Assembly (NCBI RefSeq): GCF_934561205.1
Contig: NZ_CAKTFU010000002.1
Coordinates: 124,001 to 188,000, forward strand
DNA length: 64,000 nt
Reading direction: 5' to 3'
Origin: an uncultured Gemmiger sp.
Lineage (GTDB): Bacteria > Bacillota > Clostridia > Oscillospirales > Ruminococcaceae
In this document: piece by piece, positions 44,919-52,370 of the stretch
Numbering within the stretch: the first letter of the stretch is position 1
Layout: every line of letters begins with the position of its first letter
Position numbers and translations under genes: made by a program
The notes under the pieces: model-generated
What the model saw: the letters and a program-made list of their open reading frames with translations, nothing else
Database searches by the model: none
What the model was told of the DNA's origin: nothing

Positions 44919-44960
44919 ACAATCAGGAGCTGCCTTAGCGGGCAGCTCCTGATTGTTTAT
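44915..44960. terminator. Shared convergent terminator containing both stop codons
   Basis: Perfect 20-base arms (ATAAACAATCAGGAGCTGCC and its complement) with a six-base loop. The TAA of the plus gene (44916-44918) and the TAA of the minus gene (44957-44959) are both in the arms. Confidence 0.85.
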
Positions 44961-45487
44961 CCATACAGTTGCTTTTTTGCGAGTTGTAATGCCTTGCGCA
45001 GAGGGCGGTACAAAAACAGCATCAGCACAAAGTTGCCTACGCCGTGCATGGCATCATAGGAAAGCCCGCTCAGCCACCAGCTCAGCGCAAAGGCGGGGGT
45101 TTTGGCAACCAGATATACTGCCGCACACAGCCCGCCGAAACACAGCCCGTACACGCCGCTGAATACCGCCCACAGCAGCGCATTATCCATACGGCGCAGC
45201 AGCCAAGCCAGCAGCGCCAGCAGGTACCAGATGTACAGGTACATCGCCCACCAAAGACCAAATCCGTACAGCACACCTTGCAGCAGGATAAACACCGTGA
45301 TCGCACCCGGTGTTTCCCGCGGAAGTTCCAGCGCGAACAGAACGATCAGCAAGGTGACGGGCTCCAGATTGGGCAGGCCACTCATGATTTGCTTGCTGAC
45401 GACCAGCAGCGCCCCCATAAGCCCGCTGAGAACCAACCGCTGAATCTTGCGGTGGTCGGCTTGCTTACTTCGTGTAGGTGAAGGCAT
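44957..45487 (-). CDS. ECF transporter S component
   Basis: A 176-residue hydrophobic protein with about five or six helices, typical of S components: KIQRLVLSGLMGALLVVSKQI, LPNLEPVTLLIVLFAL, and a loop DAMHGVGNFVLMLFLYRPL. The paired upstream DUF4430 lipoprotein has a transcobalamin-like domain, which suggests a cobalamin- or corrinoid-like ligand, but that is inference. The chosen ATG at 45487 lies 23 bases inside the upstream gene without a clear ribosome site, so translation is probably coupled to it. Confidence 0.8.
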   Translation of the reverse strand: MPSPTRSKQADHRKIQRLVLSGLMGALLVVSKQIMSGLPNLEPVTLLIVLFALELPRETPGAITVFILLQGVLYGFGLWWAMYLYIWYLLALLAWLLRRMDNALLWAVFSGVYGLCFGGLCAAVYLVAKTPAFALSWWLSGLSYDAMHGVGNFVLMLFLYRPLRKALQLAKKQLYG

Positions 45488-45929
45488 AGCTGTCGCCGTC
45501 GTGCAGCTCAATGTCGGCAACACCGACGGTGGTCATCTCGCCGGCGGCGTCGGTCAGGCACCACCAAGCGCCGTCTGCATTGTAGTCGGCGGTGATGCCG
45601 TTGACGGTGGTCACAAAACCGGCGGCGGCCTCTTCCTCGCTGATGACACCGGCAGCAGCCAGAGCGTCGCTGAGCTTCTCACCGTCGGTGATGCTCAGGG
45701 CAATTTCGGTGGAATTGCCATCGGCGTCAACCACGGTAAAAGTGGCTTCGGCAGCGGTCTCGGCAGCCTCGGAGGAGCTTTCCTCAACGGAGGATACCTC
45801 GGAGGATACAGCTTCAGAGGAAACGGCCTCGGAGGAGACAGCCTCGGAGGAAGCGGCGGTGTTGCCGCAGGCGGCCAGCAGGCAGGCGGCCAGGGTCAGG
45901 CTGAGAACAGCGGAAATCAGTTTTTTCAT
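45465..45929 (-). CDS. DUF4430 (transcobalamin-like) lipoprotein
   Basis: A 154-residue lipoprotein: signal MKKLISAVLSLTLAACLLAA and Cys21, a low-complexity linker made of SSEAV repeats, then a DUF4430 domain (ATFTVVDADGNSTEIALSI, LSDALAAAGVISEEEAAAGF, DGAWWCLTDAAGE). The domain is a ubiquitin-like fold shared with the C-terminal part of transcobalamin. It probably hands a ligand to the ECF S component encoded next. Start at 45929 after AAGGAGAA; the upstream extension is not translated. Confidence 0.88.
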   Translation of the reverse strand: MKKLISAVLSLTLAACLLAACGNTAASSEAVSSEAVSSEAVSSEVSSVEESSSEAAETAAEATFTVVDADGNSTEIALSITDGEKLSDALAAAGVISEEEAAAGFVTTVNGITADYNADGAWWCLTDAAGEMTTVGVADIELHDGDSYAFTYTK

Positions 45930-45984
45930 GGGTGAATTCTCCTTACATACACTTTCGCGGATGGGAAATCCAACCGCAGGCTGT

Positions 45985-46013
45985 ATTATACCATGCGACC
46001 CTACAAAATGCAA
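45985..46013 (-). promoter_or_regulatory. Promoter of the DUF4430-ECF operon
   Basis: Minus strand TTGCAT (plus 46008-46013), 17 bases, TATAAT (plus 45985-45990). Confidence 0.85.
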
Positions 46014-46092
46014 GGCGGAAATTTGTGGGGTTTGCACAAATTCATGGCGTCGTTACGGGCTGCCGCGCCCCTGCCCGTAGCAGACTTTTGTG

Positions 46093-46839
46093 TTACCAAT
46101 CCAGATCATCCATTGCGTCATCCACACCGGTGGCGTAGTCGAGATCGTTGTCATAGCGATCCTCGTCATAGTCGCCGTCATAGTACAAGTCATCATAGCC
46201 GTCATCATAAGCATCATGCACTTGCTTTGAGGAATAAGAACCGCTGTACGACGGCTTTGAATTGTGCGGGCAGGTCGGATAAGGGCAATCCTGCTTGCAG
46301 TAAGCGCAACCCAGGGTGGCCTCCTTGCTGCAGTCGTACTTGACGCATATCCGTTTTTTGTTTTTGTCGGCAGAGCTGTTTCCTGACGGTTGTCTGGGAC
46401 AATGCAGCGAACAGGAGAGAAAGTCTTTATAGGCTTCCCTGTCGCAATCTTTTCGGACACAGATGCGTTTGGGCGTCGTGACAGCGGCAGGAGTCGATCC
46501 GCTGTCTGCGGGGTAGGCTGAATATTCAGGTAACAGACAAATCACTATCAGGAAAATAGAGCAAATCAAGAGGATGACAGCAAGAACATAATCTTGATGT
46601 GCTTTTTCATGGAGAGAATCCTTTTTAGGCGTCTTGGATGTATAACTTTTGTCGGAAATCATCTTGCTGCTATTGCAATTACCGTAATCGTAATCTTCAC
46701 TATTGTAATCGCTGTCGAATTCATCCATGAGGGCTTTGCGGCTTTCCTCCTGCTCGCGAATCAGGTCCATGGCCTGAGAGTAGCGAATGTACCCATCGTC
46801 GCCTTGACCGTAGACACCGTAATCCGAATCATTCCACAT
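46093..46839 (-). CDS. Hypothetical one-helix membrane protein with Cys repeats and Asp/Tyr-rich tail
   Basis: A 248-residue protein of unknown family. Cytoplasmic-like polar start (MWNDSDYGVYGQGDDGYI), one membrane helix (YVLAVILLICSIFLIVICLL, about 85-104), then two related Cys motifs, KRICVRKDCDREAYKDFLSC and KRICVKYDCSKEATLGCAYC, and a tail full of Asp and Tyr (DAYDDGYDDLYYDGDYDED). The twin Cys motifs could bind zinc. Base composition is AT-richer than the neighbours. The start follows AAGGAGGC; 180 further open codons upstream have no ribosome site. Confidence 0.65.
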   Translation of the reverse strand: MWNDSDYGVYGQGDDGYIRYSQAMDLIREQEESRKALMDEFDSDYNSEDYDYGNCNSSKMISDKSYTSKTPKKDSLHEKAHQDYVLAVILLICSIFLIVICLLPEYSAYPADSGSTPAAVTTPKRICVRKDCDREAYKDFLSCSLHCPRQPSGNSSADKNKKRICVKYDCSKEATLGCAYCKQDCPYPTCPHNSKPSYSGSYSSKQVHDAYDDGYDDLYYDGDYDEDRYDNDLDYATGVDDAMDDLDW

Positions 46840-47134
46840 GGTAACTGCCTCCTTTTTTTTGAGAAGGAAGAACGTATATTCCGTACTTTTATTGTAGCGG
46901 ATATTACATACCATAATTCGTACTTTGAACACGGTAACGGAAACTGTTTGATTGCAGATTTGTTCTGCTTTGGTGCTGCAACACCTGAAAGTAACAGGTT
47001 TTTGTGATGATTGCTTGCGGCAGGCGCACGATGAAATCAATGTATGCGTACTTTTCCGAATGTCAGTTTACTTTGCCTGTCGGTACAATTCCATACAATG
47101 ACTTTGGAATTTGTAACTGTATTTCATAAAAACG

Positions 47135-47162
47135 CCCCCATACCGGGTGTCCGGTATGGGGG
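47135..47162 (-). terminator. Perfect hairpin with minus-strand T run
   Basis: CCCCCATACCGG pairs with CCGGTATGGGGG around GTGT; on the minus strand CGTTTTTATG follows. It is a second stop signal about 130 bases beyond the first tRNA-Tyr terminator. The rest of 46840-47295 holds no gene I can support. Confidence 0.7.
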
Positions 47163-47286
47163 TAAAGAGTGTGAATCGTCAGGCACTGCCCTAAGGTGTC
47201 CGGCAGAGGCGCTTTGCCCGACGGGACATAATGTGTCGGACATGGCCTGCGAACGTCTGACGATAAGGAGTATTATTTGGTTGGAT

Positions 47287-47319
47287 AAAAGAAAAGAGAT
47301 ACCTGTTAAAAAGTATCTC
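47287..47319 (-). terminator. Terminator of tRNA-Tyr
   Basis: GAGATAC (47296-47302) pairs with GTATCTC (47313-47319); on the minus strand TTTTCTTTT follows the stem, directly behind the tRNA 3' end. Confidence 0.75.
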
Positions 47320-47323
47320 ATTT

Positions 47324-47408
47324 TGGTGGGAGCTGGTGGATTCGAACCACCGAAGCATTACGCAGCAGATTTACAGTCTGTCCCCATTGGCCACTCGGGA
47401 AAGCTCCC
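47324..47408 (-). tRNA. tRNA-Tyr (anticodon GTA)
   Basis: The minus strand folds as a class II tRNA: acceptor GGGAGCT with AGCTCCC, D-arm region with CCGAGTGGCCAATGGGG, anticodon loop CTGTAAA giving GTA, a long variable arm, T-arm with GGTTCGAATCC, discriminator A and an encoded CCA (plus 47324-47326). The GTA anticodon is one of the queuosine-modified group, fitting queT and queH. Accessory DNA begins on its 5' side. Confidence 0.95.
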
Positions 47409-47528
47409 CTATTCAGTTGTTTGAGTTGTCGTTGACAACTTATTTATTATAGCATGTTTATTTTCAAAAAGCAAGCCCTTTTTAAAAATAATTAAAAATA
47501 TTATTTGTTTGCACTTGGCAGGAGTATT

Positions 47529-47711
47529 ATGTCCGAGAAAACACCCCCTGCCGGCGTTACACAATGTTGCGGACATAGGCTGTTCGAATCCGGCAACGTG
47601 GATTTATTGTTGGGGCAAAAACCGCATATAATTTTACGACGCAAAGGGCGTGTCGCAGCCGCCGGAGCCGTGCTTGAGCCGTCAGGCGGGAATTATGAGA
47701 TGCTGTCTTAG
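47529..47711 (+). CDS. Doubtful small protein (60 aa)
   Basis: GGCAGGAG lies four bases before an ATG that opens MSEKTPPAGVTQCCGHRLF, and a hairpin with a short T run (47726-47758) follows the stop. No family is recognised and codon use is not distinctive, so it may be noise in the 47409-47843 gap. Confidence 0.25.
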   Translation: MSEKTPPAGVTQCCGHRLFESGNVDLLLGQKPHIILRRKGRVAAAGAVLEPSGGNYEMLS

Positions 47712-47725
47712 GTTTGTAAAAAGAA

Positions 47726-47758
47726 ATGAGATACTTCCTGAAAAAGTATCTCATTTTG
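47726..47758 (+). repeat. Hairpin related to the tRNA-Tyr terminator
   Basis: ATGAGATAC pairs with GTATCTCAT and is followed by TTTTG. The stretch resembles the hairpin at 47287-47325 over about 40 bases (shared AGAGATAC... and AAAAAGTATCTCATTTTG), so the two look like copies about 430 bases apart in the same orientation. Confidence 0.55.
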
Positions 47759-47843
47759 TCTGAGTGTGACAAAAAAGATACCCTGTTTTGTAAGTGAAAA
47801 ATCAACGGTGCTGAGAATTTTTATTGTTTTCTTTCTCTGTGGG

Positions 47844-48251
47844 TCAATGCAGCATCCATTCCAGATACTTTGCTCTTGTAATTGTCCTCGCCCTTAATTT
47901 TTCCTTTTGGCTATACCACTCTTTCAATAATTTTTCCACTTCCTCAAAATTATCAAAAAGCAGAATCGTGTCAATCGGAACGCTCCCGCCGCAGCCATGT
48001 TCCCAGTCATACCAAATCATCAAGCGAATAATGTCCTCCGGTGTTTCTGCCCTTGTAAAGAAATTTTCTTCGCGAACATTCAACGCTTTGGCTATGTCTT
48101 TGGCTCTGCTCTCTTTGGGCGTTCGGAATCCTGATTCATATTGGGCAATGCGATTTGCTACGTTTCCATCCAAGTGCAGTCGTTCCCCCAGTTCCCGCTG
48201 CGTTAGTCCTCTGCGCTTACGAACCAGCTTGATTTTCTCTCCCAGCTTCAT
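47844..48251 (-). CDS. XRE family transcriptional regulator
   Basis: A 135-residue protein with an N-terminal Cro/CI-type helix-turn-helix (residues about 1-60: KLGEKIKLVRKRRGLTQREL, GERLHLDGNVANRIAQYESG) and a C-terminal part of unknown fold (ETPEDIIRLMIWYDWEHGCG). The ATG at 48251 follows AAAGAGGT. It is the last gene of a minus-strand accessory group and uses AT-richer codons than the chromosome. It might control the DUF2971 and zinc-ribbon genes; that is inference. Confidence 0.85.
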   Translation of the reverse strand: MKLGEKIKLVRKRRGLTQRELGERLHLDGNVANRIAQYESGFRTPKESRAKDIAKALNVREENFFTRAETPEDIIRLMIWYDWEHGCGGSVPIDTILLFDNFEEVEKLLKEWYSQKEKLRARTITRAKYLEWMLH

Positions 48252-48330
48252 AGCTACCTCTTTCCCTAAGTTGTTTTTTTCTGGGTGGAAGAGAACACCC
48301 ATTGGGACAAGCGTATTCTTCTCTCCTCAT
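48217..48330 (-). CDS. Possible 37-residue Cys-containing protein
   Basis: AGGTGAAAGC precedes an ATG for MRREEYACPNGCSLPPRKKQ, continuing LRERGSYEAGRENQAGS. The CPNGC motif followed by basic residues looks like a small metal-binding peptide, and it ends inside the start of the XRE gene, as coupled small genes do. It is too short to be sure of. Confidence 0.35.
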   Translation of the reverse strand: MRREEYACPNGCSLPPRKKQLRERGSYEAGRENQAGS

Positions 48331-48373
48331 TGCTTTCACCTCATTTCAACTACTCACTTACCCGCTGGAAAGA

Positions 48374-49381
48374 TTACAATTTCAAAGGATAAGCATCCAG
48401 CTTGTTTTGCGCATTTATGTAGGATTTATAAATATTTTTGATTCCGGCTTCTTTTGCCATGCTTACAACAAGATTTTCCTCTGCTACGCCCATTCGCAGG
48501 CCAAGAATTACACCGCTTGGGATCCATTCCATCATCACCGGCGGCTTCATAATGCAGCCAGTTATCATTCGCCATTCTTCATCGTATTTATGGCACTCTT
48601 TTTTGATCAGAGTCGTTCTTTCTTGTTCCCATAGCACATTTCCCATCTCTACATATAGCTCTTGAGGAATCTGAGTTTTTGCTGTCTCTGCTATTTTTCG
48701 GAGCATAACGAATTTCGCAAATTTGGTTGCATCATAAGGCGTGTCCGAATAATAAATCGGATATAGCGACGTTCCGTAGTTCTTGATTCCGCAATTGGCG
48801 CATTTTTCCTGCTTACCGCATAAGAAGTCGTCATTGTTTTCAAGGTCGTAGATTTGCACAAAACCTCTGTGCTGATCTGCATATTTCAGCCACAGAACCT
48901 CATTAAACCCATTTTCGGAGAAACAAACTGACCACGTATCCTTTTTAACTTCATCACGGAGTGAAAGCGCTGCATTCAGAAAGCTTTCGGTAAGCCCGTG
49001 AGAAAGCGCGTTTGTCACATTCTCAACCGTAAACTGCGCTGCTTGCTCCTCAGAGAGAATATTCCCAAGCAATGACTTAACACCATCCACAACTGCTTCT
49101 GTACTTTCCGGAGTCTGGAATGCACTTAAATACTCTTTCCGGATTGCCTCAATGTCGATGTGAAGAAAGGTATCAAAAGGGTCATCATAATAATTCGCAG
49201 AAGAAAAATAGAGCTTATTCGTTCTGAGGGCATCCAAGCTCTTTGTGCTGACAGGTCGATACCGGAAAAGCAACTTCGGATACTTAATTGCTTTGAAAAG
49301 CTGTTCTCGTTCTGCCACAATATCATTACCGGGCAAAGAACATAATGTTTGCCAGAAGTGTTCTCGATCATTGTGATTCAT
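48374..49381 (-). CDS. DUF2971 domain protein
   Basis: A 335-residue protein of the DUF2971 family. Typical are LLFRYRPVSTKSLDALRTNK, LYFSSANYYDDPFDTFLHID, the central TWSVCFSENGFNEVLWLKYAD and HKYDEEWRMI near the end. A CGKQEKCANCGIKN stretch could bind zinc. The function is unknown; members are scattered in accessory regions of many bacteria. Start at 49381 after GAGGAGGGG. Upstream are a coiled-coil membrane protein and a zinc-ribbon protein in the same orientation. Confidence 0.82.
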   Translation of the reverse strand: MNHNDREHFWQTLCSLPGNDIVAEREQLFKAIKYPKLLFRYRPVSTKSLDALRTNKLYFSSANYYDDPFDTFLHIDIEAIRKEYLSAFQTPESTEAVVDGVKSLLGNILSEEQAAQFTVENVTNALSHGLTESFLNAALSLRDEVKKDTWSVCFSENGFNEVLWLKYADQHRGFVQIYDLENNDDFLCGKQEKCANCGIKNYGTSLYPIYYSDTPYDATKFAKFVMLRKIAETAKTQIPQELYVEMGNVLWEQERTTLIKKECHKYDEEWRMITGCIMKPPVMMEWIPSGVILGLRMGVAEENLVVSMAKEAGIKNIYKSYINAQNKLDAYPLKL

Positions 49382-49446
49382 TGATGCCCCTCCTCTCAAT
49401 TATAAAATACGATTTGTAATCCGAAACAAAACCAACACTATCAGAT

Positions 49447-49953
49447 TTATGAAAAATCGCCCATTTGTGTTTTGGTATGTTGATTGCCACTTGAATCTGT
49501 CCACTCGGTGACTATTCTAAACTTTGATGCCGAACCATTATGTGTGATGAGAAGCAATTCATAGCTTTTTCTTGCCTCTAATTCTTCAAAAGGCTGCTTT
49601 TCTTGGTCCATAATCATAATACCAACATCACCATCAAATCGAGCAGACACATGATAGGCTGTTGCATTTCCTGAATTCCAAACTTTCAGTCTGTGCTTAC
49701 CTTTACCTACAGTAATAAATCTTGCCTCGACACACGCAAATTCCGCATCCTCCTTCTCTTTGGTTATCTTGTCCAATTCATCCTGCTTAATCTTGAGTTC
49801 CAGTTCATTAACCTTGTTCTGAAGACGTTGTGCCTTTGAAGATTTAAAAAGCGAAATGATGGCAACTAACAGAGATATACCTGCGATGATCAGCGCACCC
49901 CAATCTTTTATGAAGGACACCATTTCCTTCAATGTGCTAATCAAAACTTCCAT
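49447..49953 (-). CDS. Membrane-anchored coiled-coil protein (168 aa), unknown
   Basis: One N-terminal membrane helix (WGALIIAGISLLVAIISLF, about 18-36), then a coiled coil (QRLQNKVNELELKIKQDELD, about 42-70) and a C-terminal beta-rich domain (GKHRLKVWNSGNATAYHVSA). No family recognised. It overlaps the upstream zinc-ribbon gene by 13 bases, so the two products are probably made together. Low GC compared with the core genome. Confidence 0.75.
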   Translation of the reverse strand: MEVLISTLKEMVSFIKDWGALIIAGISLLVAIISLFKSSKAQRLQNKVNELELKIKQDELDKITKEKEDAEFACVEARFITVGKGKHRLKVWNSGNATAYHVSARFDGDVGIMIMDQEKQPFEELEARKSYELLLITHNGSASKFRIVTEWTDSSGNQHTKTQMGDFS

Positions 49954-50210
49954 TTTTTCATCGCTTTCTTTAATTCTTTTTCAAGTTCTTTGACTGCATC
50001 TTGCGCAAGTTCATCTACAGCATTATCGATTATTGCGGCATTGCTATCGAGCAACTCTCGTTTCGTGTATTCCGAACCGCAATCAGAGCAACGTACTCGT
50101 GCATCGTCACCTGCGTGAAGTAAATCTTCAAACTCTTCGTCCAATGATAAAAACTGATCATTACCACAAAGCGGACATAGCAGTGTGACATTACGATCTA
50201 AATTTTTCAT
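49941..50210 (-). CDS. ECs_2282-like zinc-ribbon protein
   Basis: An 89-residue protein with two CxxC knuckles, LLCPLCGNDQF and RVRCSDCGSEYTKREL, spaced as in a zinc ribbon, followed by a helical tail rich in Lys and Glu (AVKELEKELKKAMKKWKF). The pattern is that of the small putative zinc-binding proteins named ECs_2282 family, found in mobile DNA; no activity is known. It overlaps the next gene by 13 bases. Confidence 0.78.
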   Translation of the reverse strand: MKNLDRNVTLLCPLCGNDQFLSLDEEFEDLLHAGDDARVRCSDCGSEYTKRELLDSNAAIIDNAVDELAQDAVKELEKELKKAMKKWKF

Positions 50211-50219
50211 TAAATCACC

Positions 50220-50359
50220 TCATTTCAACTGTTCACACAACGTCAGGATTTCTTCCGGTTTGGCAGTGATGTGGCGCCATGTCGCTTCAAACGTGCACAC
50301 ACCTTAGTTTCTGTAAGAATAAGATACTTCAAGAGTGCATCTACTGTAACATCCCTCAT
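50220..50359 (-). pseudogene. Small gene broken by a GT-repeat frameshift
   Basis: From the ATG at 50359 the frame reads MRDVTVDALLKYLILTETK and then stops early after a frame change; a second frame continues VCTFEATWRHITAKPE and EILTLCEQLK to a TGA at 50220. The two join at GTGTGTGC, where removal of one GT restores a single reading frame of about 45 residues. Its ATG overlaps the stop of the XRE gene upstream. Either a slippage mutation or a sequencing error explains it. Confidence 0.55.
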
Positions 50360-50568
50360 TTTTCTTTCTCCGGGGTGAATTCCAAAATGTCATCAACGCC
50401 ACATTGTAGAGTTTTGCAAATTTTCTCAATACTATCAGGAGAAATATAATTGTCATGCTTGATTCGGGTAATGATATTTGCACTAAAGCCTGCCTGTTCC
50501 ATTAGTTCGGCATTTGTCATGCCCTTGTCGATCAGTAAGTGAAATAATTTTTTATATGTTACAGCTAT
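50356..50568 (-). CDS. Small XRE family regulator with ATA in the start position
   Basis: A 70-codon frame encoding (M)AVTYKKLFHLLIDKGMTNAE, then LMEQAGFSANIITRIKHDNY and ending in DDILEFTPEKEK, a well-known compact Cro/CI helix-turn-helix family whose members begin MAVSYKKL. Here AGGAGG lies nine bases upstream of ATA, exactly where ATG is expected, and an in-frame TAG precedes it. Either ATA is used as a start, expression is reduced, or the gene is dead. The next small gene overlaps its stop. Confidence 0.75.
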   Translation of the reverse strand: MAVTYKKLFHLLIDKGMTNAELMEQAGFSANIITRIKHDNYISPDSIEKICKTLQCGVDDILEFTPEKEK

Positions 50569-50654
50569 GGCAACCTACCTCCTAACATTATCAATTATTA
50601 TATCACAAAAACGTGACCAATTCAATTCGTTAGATTGAAATTACATAAGATCAA

Positions 50655-50752
50655 AAAATCCGCAAGGCCCATTGCTGCAAGGCTTTGCGGATATAAAAAA
50701 AGACCACGCAATAGACTGTCTCAACAAGCAGTTCACATTGCGTGGGGTCTTT
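50655..50752 (-). terminator. Two tandem terminators behind the recombinase operon
   Basis: On the minus strand a long stem with AGACC-cc-ACGCAAT and ATTGCGTGGTCT (plus 50702-50752) is followed by TTTTTTTA, and then ATCCGCAAaGCC with GGgCcTTGCGGAT (plus about 50658-50691) is followed by TTTTTTG. Confidence 0.8.
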
Positions 50753-50769
50753 CAATGCCCTCTTTATTT

Positions 50770-52359
50770 TTATGCTAGCTGCATTGTCTTTTGGTAGCCG
50801 CCGATGAACCGTATTTCAATTTCATTGCGCGACCTCACCGTGATTTTCTCAATGATTCGTGCAGTCAGCGCATCGTCATATTCTTGGATTTGTAGGTCTT
50901 TGACTGACAGCAGCATCTCCGGCTGGCGGGCTTTTCCCTGTTGAGCTGCACAGTCCTCGATGGTTTTTTTCAGACTCTTAATTTTATTGTTCAGCTTTTT
51001 CAACCTGTCATCCAGAAACGGTGTACCCTCATCGAAGTCCAAGGACATTTCCAGCAGACGGTCGAATTCCTGCTGGGTCTGTTCCAGTTGCTCCTGCAAA
51101 TTGGGCTTTGTGATTTCGCCGGTCTGGATGTCATGCAGGATGCCGTTGATCTGGGCTGCAACTTCATCGGTGAAGTTTGCGGCCAAATACTGTACGGCTT
51201 TCAAAATTGCACTGTGCAGTTCTTCTTCCGGGATGGACGGCGAGTTACCGCAAAATTTTGTTCCGTACTCAATGCGGTTCACGCACCGCCAGACGATTTG
51301 CTTTCTGCCGTGAATGTTCCAAGTCACCCGCTTGTAAGGGCTGCCACAGTTTCCGCAGACCAGCCGTTCGGACAAGGCATATTTGCTGTTGTAGCGGCCA
51401 CGGCGGCGCTTGCGCTGGTTGGCCGCAGACTTGCTGTTTCGGCGGGCAATCTCGGTTTGCACCTCTCGGAACATCTGCTTACTGACGATGCCTTCGTGGT
51501 AATTTTCAATGTAATATTGCGGGAGCTGCCCGGTGTTTTTCTTATGTACACCGGTCAGCACATCCTCGGTAAATGTTTTTTGCAGCAGCACGTCGCCGCA
51601 GTACTTTTCATTTTGCAGGATGCGCTGAATGCTCTGTGCTGACCATGCGGTGTTGCCGCGGGCTGTGAGCGCACCCGCGGTTTCCAGCTTTGCCTTGATG
51701 CTTTGCAGACTGTCCCCTTGCAGGTAGCTCTTGAAAATCAGCCGAATGATTTCTGCCTGCTCCGGGATGATCTCCGGCTTGCCGTCCGCCCCTTTTCGAT
51801 AGCCGATGATTCTGCCGTAAGGGAAGGCAAATTTACCGTGCTTATATCCCATGCGCTTGCCGCGGGCAACATTTTGGGAGATAGACTCGCTCTCTGCCTG
51901 TGCAAAGGCGCTCAGTACGGTAAGGATCATCTCAGAGTTCATTGTGGCGGTGTTGATGTTCTCTTTTTCAAATACCACCGCGATTCCCATCTGTTTCAGC
52001 ATTCGGACGTATTGAATACTGTCCAGTGTGTTGCGGGCGAAGCGGGAAATGGATTTTGTCAATATAAGGTCGATTTTGCGCTTCTTGCAGTCTTGAATCA
52101 TCTGGTTAAAACCGTCACGCTTCTTGGTATGTACGCCGGAGATACCGTCATCCGCGTAGATGCCCGCGACTTCCCACTCCGGGGTGGAATTGATTTTTTC
52201 GGTGTAGTACAGTTTCTGGATTTCAAAACTGCCCTGCTGTTCTTCTTCCTCGGTGCTGACGCGGCAGTAGGCCGCTACCCGCAGCTTGCGCGAAGCACTT
52301 TTCTGTCCGGCGCTTTCCCTCATAGATGCGGGAATCTCAATGATCCTCATGTTGCTCAT
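50770..52359 (-). CDS. Large serine recombinase 1 (529 aa)
   Basis: A site-specific recombinase with N-terminal resolvase domain (catalytic Ser35 in AAYCRVSTEEEEQQ; LILTKSISRFARNTLD with catalytic Arg residues), a recombinase domain (about 190-290), a zinc-ribbon domain (LVCGNCGSPYKR ... CVNRIEYGTKFCGN) and a coiled coil (about 390-480). All catalytic residues appear present. It is the last of three recombinase genes, the group probably acting together in integration and excision. Ends before tandem terminators. Confidence 0.94.
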   Translation of the reverse strand: MSNMRIIEIPASMRESAGQKSASRKLRVAAYCRVSTEEEEQQGSFEIQKLYYTEKINSTPEWEVAGIYADDGISGVHTKKRDGFNQMIQDCKKRKIDLILTKSISRFARNTLDSIQYVRMLKQMGIAVVFEKENINTATMNSEMILTVLSAFAQAESESISQNVARGKRMGYKHGKFAFPYGRIIGYRKGADGKPEIIPEQAEIIRLIFKSYLQGDSLQSIKAKLETAGALTARGNTAWSAQSIQRILQNEKYCGDVLLQKTFTEDVLTGVHKKNTGQLPQYYIENYHEGIVSKQMFREVQTEIARRNSKSAANQRKRRRGRYNSKYALSERLVCGNCGSPYKRVTWNIHGRKQIVWRCVNRIEYGTKFCGNSPSIPEEELHSAILKAVQYLAANFTDEVAAQINGILHDIQTGEITKPNLQEQLEQTQQEFDRLLEMSLDFDEGTPFLDDRLKKLNNKIKSLKKTIEDCAAQQGKARQPEMLLSVKDLQIQEYDDALTARIIEKITVRSRNEIEIRFIGGYQKTMQLA

Positions 52360-52370
52360 GGCTTTTCCCC

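Noticed and set aside
45750-45870. Tandem repeat of Ser-Glu codons as a possible CRISPR-like or VNTR locus
   Set aside because: It is the in-frame SSEAV linker of the DUF4430 lipoprotein; copy number could vary, but it is coding.
47044-47424. 126-codon plus-strand frame
   Set aside because: It runs through a perfect terminator hairpin and across the tRNA-Tyr gene.
47530-47620. tRNA-like TGTTCGAATCCGGC stretch
   Set aside because: The T-arm does not pair properly and no acceptor or anticodon arm can be built around it.
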